A DNA stretch of 6,442 bases, taken from assembly GCA_021779275.1 (NCBI GenBank), contig JAJYAX010000090.1, positions 1 through 6,442 of the forward strand, written 5' to 3'. Both the position numbers and the translations under genes were made by a program. This document shows positions 1-5,237 of this stretch, one piece after another; position 1 is the first letter of the stretch, and every line of letters begins with the position of its first letter. A model generated the notes under the pieces. The model saw only the letters and a list, made by a program, of their open reading frames with translations. It was not told the DNA's origin and did no database searches. This DNA comes from Deltaproteobacteria bacterium. Its GTDB lineage: Bacteria > Desulfobacterota > Desulfobulbia > Desulfobulbales > Desulfocapsaceae.

Positions 1-532
1 AGAGATCGACACCGCCGATCCCCAAAAGGACGGTGACGGAAAGGAAGATCCCCGCTTCGCCAACTCTTTGGGCTGCCTCCACCATGGATTGGGCCGTTTC
101 TGCCTTTTTGATTCGGAGAAGGACGTCATCCTGACCGCTTTCAAGGCCCATGTAGATACGATCAAGCCCCAGATTCTTTAATTCTCTGAGTTCGGAGATG
201 GTCTTGGAACGAATGGCCCGGGCATTTCCATAGGTGGAAACCCGTCTCACCCAAGGCAGATCTGTTCTGATCCTCTGGAGAATGGAGACGAGTTTTTTCT
301 GTGGAAGAATGAGTGCGTCGCCATCGGCCAGAAAGATTCTTTTTTGCCGGGTGCAGTGCCTGGCGGCAAAGGCGATATTCTCATCAAGGATGGTATCTTC
401 TTTAACGCGGAAGGGAATATCCTTATAGGCCCCGCAGAAGGTGCAGTGGTTATGGGAACATCCGACCGTCACCTGCAGGATGATGGAATCAGCCTCGCTG
501 GGCGGCCGGATGATGTTGCCTTCATAAAACAT
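1..532 (-). CDS. Radical SAM protein of unassigned function (N-terminal part, runs off the window)
   Basis: Reading the minus strand from an ATG at 532-530 gives 177 codons without a stop up to the window edge. The protein opens MFYEGNIIRPPSEADSIILQ and then carries GCSHNHCTFCGAYK, in which Cys25, Cys30 and Cys33 are the expected ligands of the 4Fe-4S cluster that cleaves S-adenosylmethionine. Other radical SAM landmarks follow: FLADGDAL (67-74), STYGNARAI (99-107), GLESGQDDVL (129-138) and VLLGIGG (168-174). The cysteine spacing is CX4CX2C rather than the classical CX3CX2C. I associate the GCSHNxCTFC form with a group of uncharacterised radical SAM proteins common in anaerobes; this is recall, not a search. 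The start is supported by an in-frame TGA about 19 codons upstream with no other ATG between, although no good ribosome site precedes it. It follows serC on the same strand after 87 bases, so co-transcription is possible. The substrate is unknown. Confidence 0.88.
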   Translation of the reverse strand, partial: MFYEGNIIRPPSEADSIILQVTVGCSHNHCTFCGAYKDIPFRVKEDTILDENIAFAARHCTRQKRIFLADGDALILPQKKLVSILQRIRTDLPWVRRVSTYGNARAIRSKTISELRELKNLGLDRIYMGLESGQDDVLLRIKKAETAQSMVEAAQRVGEAGIFLSVTVLLGIGGVDL

Positions 533-619
533 GGTAAAGAACTGCTCGGGATACCTGAATGGAACTCCATTTCTGAAATCTCGTGAAAATCACCACGTAT
601 GCCCGGAAAAGAAATATTA

Positions 620-1705
620 TCACGCCGGATTGTTGGCCTTGAATTCCCGCATGAAGTTGACAAGCTTCACCACGCCTTCCCGGGGGAATGCATTGTAAAT
701 GGATGCACGGCAACCGCCGATGGAGCGATGTCCTTTCAGGCCGTTCAGGCCGGCCTTGGTCGCCTCGGCAATGAACTTCGCCTCCAGCTCCGGGGTGGCC
801 AGATTAAATGAGATGTTCATCAATGACCGGGAGGCAGGTTCGGCGTGTCCCCGGTAATAGGAGGATTCGTCGATGGCGGCATAGAGCAGGCCCGCTTTTT
901 CCTTATTAACCTCGTCCATAGCACTAATGCCGCCATTTTTCTTCAGCCATTTCAATACTTCGCCGACGATATAGATTGAAAAACACGGCGGGGTGTTGAA
1001 CATGGAGTCCTTTTCGGCATGGGTCTTATATTTCAGCATGGTGGGGATGTTGGCAGGAGATCTGTCCAACAGGTCCTCCCTGATAATAACAATAGTCACA
1101 CCCGCGGGTCCCAGATTTTTCTGGGCGCCGGCGAAGATCAGGCCGAATTTGCTTACATCCACCTTCCGGGAGAGGATATCGGAAGACATGTCGCTGATGA
1201 GCATCTTCTCCGTCTTGGGAAACTCCTTGAACTGTGTGCCGTAAATGGTGTTGTTGGAGACGAAATACACATATTCAGAATCCTTGTCGATGGTGTAATC
1301 ACCATTGACCGGCACCCGGTTGAATTTCTGCTCTTCACTGGAAAACGGGACCACTACCTCGCCGAAGAGTTTTGCCTCTTTGATGGCCTTTTTTGACCAG
1401 GCTCCGGTATTGAGATAGGTGGCTTTTTTCCCTGCGGCAAGGAGGTTCATCGGAATCATGAAAAACTGGCTGGAGGCACCGCCTTGAAGAAAAAGAACTT
1501 TATAATTATTTGGAATCTCAAAGAGTTCCCTGAGCAATTGCTCGGTTGTCTCGGCGACTTTAATAAATTCTTTGGAACGATGACTAATTTCGGCAATACC
1601 GATGCCGGTATTTTGAAAATTGACGATGTCAATCGCGGCCTGTTGCAGCACCTCCAAGGGCAAAACAGCGGGGCCCGGACTGAAATTAAAAATTCGATCA
1701 GCCAT
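620..1705 (-). CDS. serC: Phosphoserine aminotransferase
   Basis: A complete 361-residue class V, PLP-dependent aminotransferase, the usual length for SerC. It converts 3-phosphohydroxypyruvate and glutamate to 3-phosphoserine and 2-oxoglutarate in serine synthesis; in many bacteria the same enzyme also serves pyridoxal phosphate synthesis. Visible family signatures are FNFSPGPAVLP (6-16), ISHRSKEF (40-47), the phosphate/cofactor loop LQGGASSQF (73-81), SDMSSDILSR (171-180) and AGAQKNLGPAG (192-202), where Lys196 should form the Schiff base with PLP. The C-terminal GHRSIGGCRASIYNAFP is the typical substrate-binding end of the family. The ATG start is fixed by a strong AAGGAG nine bases upstream. 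It lies 112 bases after trmL and 87 bases before the radical SAM gene, all on the minus strand. The cytoplasmic location is inferred from the absence of a signal peptide or membrane segments. The assignment is secure. Confidence 0.97.
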   Translation of the reverse strand: MADRIFNFSPGPAVLPLEVLQQAAIDIVNFQNTGIGIAEISHRSKEFIKVAETTEQLLRELFEIPNNYKVLFLQGGASSQFFMIPMNLLAAGKKATYLNTGAWSKKAIKEAKLFGEVVVPFSSEEQKFNRVPVNGDYTIDKDSEYVYFVSNNTIYGTQFKEFPKTEKMLISDMSSDILSRKVDVSKFGLIFAGAQKNLGPAGVTIVIIREDLLDRSPANIPTMLKYKTHAEKDSMFNTPPCFSIYIVGEVLKWLKKNGGISAMDEVNKEKAGLLYAAIDESSYYRGHAEPASRSLMNISFNLATPELEAKFIAEATKAGLNGLKGHRSIGGCRASIYNAFPREGVVKLVNFMREFKANNPA

Positions 1706-1714
1706 TGGTGAAAT

Positions 1715-1720
1715 CTCCTT
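1715..1720 (-). promoter_or_regulatory. Shine-Dalgarno site of serC
   Basis: Minus-strand AAGGAG lies nine bases before the serC ATG, close to ideal. Part of it falls in a small AT-rich inverted repeat (CTTAA and TTAAG at 1718-1735 with an 8-base loop). That stem is too weak to argue for regulation by itself. Confidence 0.8.
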
Positions 1721-1776
1721 AAGTAAGTAATTAAGATACTACTATAAAAACACTCTACGTTATCGGTACCTCGTTA

Positions 1777-1796
1777 GAAGTGAGGATCCTCATTTC
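1777..1796. repeat. Palindrome centred on GGATCC between trmL and serC
   Basis: TGAGGATCCTCA at 1781-1792 is a perfect 12-base palindrome. It extends to 10-base arms (1777-1796) with one imperfect pair. As a minus-strand RNA it could form an 8-pair stem (one A-C mismatch) with a GATC loop. Its right end, 1792-1796, is shared with the larger hairpin at 1792-1826, so both cannot form fully at once. No run of T follows directly on the minus strand, so it is not a standard terminator. A DNA-binding protein site is an alternative reading. Confidence 0.5.
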
Positions 1797-1826
1797 ACGA
1801 TAGGATGTGGATCCTGATCATGAAAT
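1792..1826 (-). repeat. Strong hairpin overlapping the trmL stop codon
   Basis: On the minus strand the arm ATTTCATGAT pairs with ATCGTGAAAT (10 pairs, one G-U). After a single bulged C, AGGAT pairs with ATCCT around a CCAC loop. That makes about 15 pairs in 35 bases, with the trmL TGA (1820-1818) inside the first arm. The one imperfect pair is a G-U wobble in the minus-strand RNA but an A-C mismatch in plus-strand RNA, which favours a role in the trmL/serC transcript. There is no adjacent U-tract; the nearest run of five T on that strand is about 40 bases further on. It could be a transcript-end or mRNA-stability structure, or a partial terminator between trmL and serC. Confidence 0.55.
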
Positions 1827-2297
1827 AATCGCGGTCTGCCTCATTGCCTCATATAAAACAATTCCTGCCGCCATTGCAAGATTCAAGCTGCGGATATGTG
1901 CATTCGGCATCGGCAGGGTATAGCACCTGTCATTGTATAATTCAATAATATCAACAGGTAGCCCTTTTGTCTCCTTGCCGAATATGAAGTAATCTCCAGG
2001 TTTGAAGCGGGCCTTGAAGTAGGGGACTGCTACCTTCGTGGTTAAAAAATAGAGCTGTTCCTCATTCTGGGCTCGTAAAAATTCATCCAGATTTTCCCAA
2101 TGGATGATAGTGACAAATTGCCAATAATCAAGTCCCGCGCGCTTCAGGTGTTTGTCATCCGTAGAGAATCCAAGGGGATGGACAAGATGAAGAACCGTGT
2201 TGGTGGCTCCGCACAGACGGGCGATCGAGCCGGTATTGGGCGGGATTTCAGGCTCAACCAGGACGATATTGAATGGACTCTGTTCAGTTATGGACAT
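1818..2297 (-). CDS. trmL: tRNA (cytidine/uridine-34-2'-O)-methyltransferase, TrmL/YibK type
   Basis: A complete 159-residue SPOUT-class methyltransferase, the normal size of the minimalist single-domain TrmL. It uses S-adenosylmethionine to methylate the 2'-hydroxyl of the wobble nucleotide 34, in E. coli on two leucine tRNAs. The knot motifs are visible: EPEIPPNTGSIARLCGAT (15-32, with Asn21 and Arg27), HPLGF (40-44), LKRAGLDYW (51-59), FGKETKGLP (106-114) and LPMPNAHIRSLNLAMAAGIVLYEAMRQ (128-154). Motif 3 reads SLNLAMAAG where many relatives read SLNLSNAVA; I regard this as normal family variation. The ATG at 2297 leaves only a few residues before the first strand, as expected, but no clear Shine-Dalgarno site precedes it. 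It is divergent from lysC and upstream of serC on the same strand. Other SPOUT proteins are possible, but length and motifs favour TrmL. Confidence 0.93.
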   Translation of the reverse strand: MSITEQSPFNIVLVEPEIPPNTGSIARLCGATNTVLHLVHPLGFSTDDKHLKRAGLDYWQFVTIIHWENLDEFLRAQNEEQLYFLTTKVAVPYFKARFKPGDYFIFGKETKGLPVDIIELYNDRCYTLPMPNAHIRSLNLAMAAGIVLYEAMRQTAIIS

Positions 2298-2329
2298 CAG
2301 CAGTGTAAAGTATAAAATGGAAAACCTTC

Positions 2330-2358
2330 TTTATACCTTCACTATCTTGTTTAAACAA
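2330..2358 (-). promoter_or_regulatory. Candidate sigma-70-type promoter for trmL
   Basis: On the minus strand TTGTTT (2358-2353) is followed after exactly 17 bases by TATAAA (2335-2330), a five-of-six match to the -10 box. The -35 box matches only in TTG. Transcription would begin near 2323, giving a leader of about 25 bases before the trmL ATG. The -35 box lies inside a 12-base palindrome, TTGTTTAAACAA (2347-2358), which could be coincidence in AT-rich DNA or an operator. A second -10-like TATACT (2314-2309) lacks a partner box. Confidence 0.4.
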
Positions 2359-2398
2359 TAAAAAAAGATAGGAAGAGGGATGTTCCTCTGAATATCAG

Positions 2399-2426
2399 TT
2401 GCATTTTTATCATTTGAAGATACATT
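2399..2426 (+). promoter_or_regulatory. Weak candidate promoter for lysC
   Basis: TTGCAT and TACATT are separated by 16 bases, and each box is a poor match to the sigma-70 consensus. This is the best pair I found in the leader before lysC, and it would give a leader of roughly 85 bases. That leader includes a small CAGGC/GCCTG inverted repeat (about 2460-2480) without a following T-run. The 2298-2517 gap shows no long open frame, and I see no lysine riboswitch, T-box or other known leader motif in it. Confidence 0.2.
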
Positions 2427-2517
2427 CACCCACACTACGTGTTTGTTTTTCGGCAGATCAGGCCTTGGTCCGCCGCCTGTGTTTCGCTAACTTTTTAACA
2501 AATGTGTTGGAGTTGCT

Positions 2518-3780
2518 ATGGCTATAATTGTTCAGAAATATGGAGGTACTTCGGTCGGCAGTCCGCAAAAGATCAAAGCAGTTGCTGATCGGGTTCTACG
2601 ATATATACAGGAAGGGCATAAGGTAGTCGTCGTCCTGTCGGCCATGTCCGGAGAAACGAACCGCTTGACGGACCTTGCCTTCCAGATGCAGACCCGGCCG
2701 GACACACGGGAAATGGATATGCTGCTCTCCACGGGCGAGCAGGTGACGGTCGCCCTATTTTCCATGGCCGTCAAGGAAGCAGGGCATAGCGCAATCTCCT
2801 TTCTCGGCGACCAGGTCAAGATACTTACCGACTCCACCCACACCAAGGCCCGGATCCAATCCATCGATACCGAAAAGATATTTAAATTCCTCGATGCTGG
2901 TTGTGTCGTGACGGTCGCGGGATTCCAGGGGGTTGATGGAGTGGGGGATATTACCACCCTGGGAAGGGGGGGGTCCGATACCACTGCGGTGGCGCTGGCT
3001 GCCGCCATGGAAGCAGATGTCTGTGAGATATTTACCGATGTCGAAGGGGTGTATACCACGGATCCGAATATATGCTCAAAGGCCAGAAAAATTGACCGTA
3101 TCTCCTACGATGAGATGCTTGAGTTGGCCAGCCTGGGAGCAAAGGTCCTTGATATTCGCTCCGTGGCCTTTGCCAAGAGATATAAGGTTCCGCTGCATGT
3201 TCGCTCTACATTTACTGAAACGGAAGGTACCTGGGTTGTTGAGGAGGATAAAATAATGGAAGAAGTCATCGTATCAGGGGTCACATATAATAAGAATGAG
3301 GCAAGAGTCACCATCTGCGGGGTGCATGATCAGCCTGGCATAGCAGCAAAGATATTCAGTCCGATTTCGGATGCGGATATCAACGTCGATATGATAATTC
3401 AAAATCAGGATACGGGTAACGGGATGACCGACATGACCTTTACCGTCATGCGAACGGATTATGCCCGGACCATGGACCTGCTGAAGAAGGTTTCGCAGGA
3501 AATAGGGGCCAAAGGAATATACGGCTCGGATAGTATCACCAAGATTTCCATTGTTGGGGTTGGGATGAGAAACCACTCGGGCATAGCGACCACCATGTTC
3601 AATGTGTTGGCAAATGAGGGGATCAACATTTCCATGATCTCCACCTCTGAAATTAAAATTTCCTGCGTCATTGAAGAAAAATATACCGAACTTGCAGTCC
3701 GTGCCCTCCATGATGCCTTTGTCCTGGAAAAGCCGGATCTCCCCTCTGAGGCGTACGCCCTGGACAGTCCGGGAAAATAA
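2518..3780 (+). CDS. lysC: Aspartate kinase (alpha subunit)
   Basis: A complete 420-residue monofunctional aspartokinase. It phosphorylates aspartate to 4-phosphoaspartate, the entry step to lysine, threonine, methionine and diaminopimelate. The amino-acid kinase domain covers about 1-235, with KYGGTSVG (7-14), LSAMSGETNRL (40-50), STGEQ (71-75), TTLGRGGSDTTAVAL (146-160) and FTDVEGVYTTDP (172-183). Two ACT regulatory domains follow, at about 265-335 (VHDQPGIAAKIFSPISDADINVD) and 343-410 (GVGMRNHSGIATTMFNVLANEGINISMISTSEIKIS, written here as its landmarks GIATTMF and STSEI). Length and layout match the alpha subunit of the Corynebacterium and Bacillus lysine-sensitive enzymes, so inhibition by lysine, alone or with threonine, is likely but inferred. 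GGAG lies five bases before the ATG. It is the first gene of a probable plus-strand operon with the HhH protein, miaA and recJ. A G8 tract lies at 2966-2973 in the frame of the GRGGSD motif. Confidence 0.97.
   Translation: MAIIVQKYGGTSVGSPQKIKAVADRVLRYIQEGHKVVVVLSAMSGETNRLTDLAFQMQTRPDTREMDMLLSTGEQVTVALFSMAVKEAGHSAISFLGDQVKILTDSTHTKARIQSIDTEKIFKFLDAGCVVTVAGFQGVDGVGDITTLGRGGSDTTAVALAAAMEADVCEIFTDVEGVYTTDPNICSKARKIDRISYDEMLELASLGAKVLDIRSVAFAKRYKVPLHVRSTFTETEGTWVVEEDKIMEEVIVSGVTYNKNEARVTICGVHDQPGIAAKIFSPISDADINVDMIIQNQDTGNGMTDMTFTVMRTDYARTMDLLKKVSQEIGAKGIYGSDSITKISIVGVGMRNHSGIATTMFNVLANEGINISMISTSEIKISCVIEEKYTELAVRALHDAFVLEKPDLPSEAYALDSPGK
3241..3247 (+). promoter_or_regulatory. Internal Shine-Dalgarno site within lysC
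   Basis: GAGGAGG lies eight bases upstream of an in-frame ATG at 3256. It is the strongest ribosome site I see in the window, stronger than the one before the full-length lysC start. It also encodes Glu-Glu within the lysC reading frame. Confidence 0.7.
3256..3780 (+). CDS. lysC: Predicted aspartokinase beta subunit from an internal in-frame start
   Basis: ATG at codon 247 of lysC begins MEEVIVSGVTYNKNEARVTI and would give a 174-residue protein consisting only of the two ACT domains. In Bacillus subtilis aspartokinase II and in Corynebacterium glutamicum LysC, a beta subunit of about the same size is made from an internal start at the equivalent place, between the kinase and ACT domains. The alpha2-beta2 enzyme binds its feedback inhibitors at ACT-ACT interfaces. 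Here the start is supported by an unusually good Shine-Dalgarno site at 3241-3247 with eight-base spacing. That the beta chain is really made is an inference from the sequence and from this precedent. Confidence 0.7.
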   Translation: MEEVIVSGVTYNKNEARVTICGVHDQPGIAAKIFSPISDADINVDMIIQNQDTGNGMTDMTFTVMRTDYARTMDLLKKVSQEIGAKGIYGSDSITKISIVGVGMRNHSGIATTMFNVLANEGINISMISTSEIKISCVIEEKYTELAVRALHDAFVLEKPDLPSEAYALDSPGK

Positions 3781-3788
3781 TCCTCCCC

Positions 3789-4247
3789 ATGCCCCTTTCC
3801 CTATCCAACCCGCAGGTTGCATACGAGCAGAAGAAGGATGATCGTCTGATCGTCCTTCTGAGTATTGGGGTCTTTCTTCTTCTCTATTTTTCCCTGCAGC
3901 TGAATATTTCCCCTTCACCTTCCGGCAAGGAAATACAAGTGCAATGGAGGGGGGGGCGGATTGTTGTTTGTGAAAAAGGCATCTCTTCTCCGCTGGAAGC
4001 ACAAGGGGAGGAGGATGTCGCGATACCCGCGGTCTTGACGCCCTTCTTCTTTGCTCCTTTACCGATCAATGAGGCGGATCAAGATCTCCTGGAAACCCTC
4101 ACCGGCATTGGTCCGCACCTGGCGGCAGAGATTATAAAAACAAGGGAGAAACAAGGACCCTTTCGCCGCCCTGAAGATCTTTTGGCTGTTCGTGGGATTG
4201 GCAAGAAGCGGATGCTGATGTTCGCCGATCAATTCTCTTACAGATGA
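3789..4247 (+). CDS. Membrane-anchored helix-hairpin-helix protein, ComEA type
   Basis: A 152-residue protein with one hydrophobic segment near its N terminus (about 20-39, LIVLLSIGVFLLLYFSLQL) and a C-terminal tandem helix-hairpin-helix domain (about 91-149). The domain shows PINEADQDLLETLTGIGPHLAAEII and, later, FRRPEDLLAVRGIGKKRM; the GIG turns at 107-109 and 136-138 are the DNA-backbone-binding hairpins of the family. The layout (short cytoplasmic end, one membrane anchor, linker, HhH outside) matches ComEA, the DNA receptor of natural transformation. Many small HhH proteins of this kind have no proven role in uptake, so I give no gene symbol. It begins eight bases after the lysC stop and ends four bases before the miaA start. 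It has no clear ribosome site of its own, so translation may be coupled to lysC. A G8 tract (3949-3956) lies in the linker region; the frame is intact through it. Confidence 0.8.
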   Translation: MPLSLSNPQVAYEQKKDDRLIVLLSIGVFLLLYFSLQLNISPSPSGKEIQVQWRGGRIVVCEKGISSPLEAQGEEDVAIPAVLTPFFFAPLPINEADQDLLETLTGIGPHLAAEIIKTREKQGPFRRPEDLLAVRGIGKKRMLMFADQFSYR

Positions 4248-4251
4248 AAAC

Positions 4252-5199
4252 GTGCCCCCCTTTCCGATAACACAACCGGTCCTGGTGCTTGTTGGTCCGA
4301 CAGCCATTGGCAAAACCGCTCTTTCGCTTGAATTGGCCAAGGCCTTTGACTGCGAAATTATCAGCATGGATTCGATGCAGGTGTACCGTTGTATGGATAT
4401 CGGTACGGCCAAAGTAACGGTCGAGGAACGGAGCATCATCCCGCATCATCTCATCGATATTGTCGATCCGGATCAAGAATACGATGCCGAGCGGTTTGTC
4501 TCCGATTCCTGCACGGCCATACAGGATATCCATGCCAGAAGCAGGATACCTCTTTTAACCGGCGGCACAGGCCTCTATCTGCGTTCCCTTATCGAAGGCC
4601 TTTTTGCCGGAGGTCGGCAGTACCCTGAAATCCGAGCCCGCCTGAAGACGCGGCTGGCACGAGAAGGAAACTCGAATTTACACAAGGAACTCAATGTATA
4701 TGATTGTGTTTCCGCAGGTAAAATACACGCAAACGACACCCACAGGTTGATCAGGGCCTTGGAGATATATTACGGTTCCGGCCTTCCCTGGTCGCAGCAT
4801 CTTCTTCTCCAGGCAGAGGAAAAGGGGGGGCCTCGCTTCACACGTCTGCTGCAAATTGGTCTCACCTGCGACAGAAAACTCCTGTATGAACGTATCAATA
4901 AACGTACAGGTGACATGATACAATCAGGCCTGGAACGCGAGGTACGGGGACTTCTGGAGATGGGGTACGGCGCTGAGCTGAGTCCCATGATGTCAATCGG
5001 TTACAGGCATATGACCAATTTCATCAAAGGAATCTGGGACATGCCGGAGATGGAGAGAGTACTTGCCAGGGATACCAGGCGCTACGCCAAACGCCAGTTC
5101 ACATGGTTTTATAATACCGACAATATAGTTTGGTTTGATATTGCGGAACCGGTAAAGATACTGTGGTATGTCACAGAGTGGCTTGAGAAATCCACCTGA
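4252..5199 (+). CDS. miaA: tRNA dimethylallyltransferase
   Basis: About 315 residues, the usual MiaA length. It transfers a dimethylallyl group from DMAPP to N6 of adenosine 37 in tRNAs that read codons starting with U, the first step to ms2i6A. Seen are the P-loop GPTAIGKT (15-22), the substrate motif DSMQVYR (40-46), GTAKVT (51-56), LLTGGTGLYLRSLIEGL, RLIRALEIYYGSG, the SIGYRHM segment, and the C-terminal RDTRRYAKRQFTWFYN that contacts tRNA. The only in-frame start near the family's N terminus is GTG at 4252, with no convincing ribosome site. An ATG at 4244 overlaps the TGA of the preceding gene but is one frame off and stops after eight codons. One extra C in the C6 run at 4255-4260 would join it in frame (MKTCPPFPITQP), so either a rare start or a one-base sequence error is possible. 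A G7 tract lies at 4824-4830. It is third in the probable lysC operon. Confidence 0.95.
   Translation: MPPFPITQPVLVLVGPTAIGKTALSLELAKAFDCEIISMDSMQVYRCMDIGTAKVTVEERSIIPHHLIDIVDPDQEYDAERFVSDSCTAIQDIHARSRIPLLTGGTGLYLRSLIEGLFAGGRQYPEIRARLKTRLAREGNSNLHKELNVYDCVSAGKIHANDTHRLIRALEIYYGSGLPWSQHLLLQAEEKGGPRFTRLLQIGLTCDRKLLYERINKRTGDMIQSGLEREVRGLLEMGYGAELSPMMSIGYRHMTNFIKGIWDMPEMERVLARDTRRYAKRQFTWFYNTDNIVWFDIAEPVKILWYVTEWLEKST
4255..4260 (+). other. C6 tract at the miaA start
   Basis: Six consecutive C directly follow the GTG start of miaA. The upstream ATGA overlap (4244-4247) with the HhH gene has the look of a normal coupled stop/start, but is out of frame with miaA by one base. A tract of seven C would restore it. 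Confidence 0.5.
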
Positions 5200-5237
5200 A
5201 ATCGAGATATTTTCCTTATCCAACAGAGCAAAGAGTA

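Noticed and set aside
344..811. Plus-strand open frames over the radical SAM gene and the end of serC
   Set aside because: The minus strand carries a convincing radical SAM motif and the serC C terminus here; the plus frames look like shadows.
993..1396. Open frames of 83 and 125 codons on the plus strand inside serC
   Set aside because: They are antisense to a secure serC and have no plausible protein features.
1745..1826. Rho-independent terminator after trmL
   Set aside because: The hairpin is strong, but the nearest T-run on the minus strand is about 40 bases beyond it, too far for a standard terminator.
2298..2517. Lysine riboswitch or T-box leader upstream of lysC
   Set aside because: I see no recognisable riboswitch core, T-box sequence or terminator/antiterminator pair; the only inverted repeats are short ones.
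2532..3059. A 175-codon open frame on the minus strand inside lysC
   Set aside because: It is rich in Ser, Thr and Pro from the complement of conserved aspartokinase codons, with no family resemblance; lysC covers it fully.
3274..4002. A 242-codon open frame on the minus strand across the end of lysC and the start of the HhH gene
   Set aside because: It is antisense to two clear genes, has no recognisable domain and a composition expected of a shadow frame (many His, Arg, Gly).
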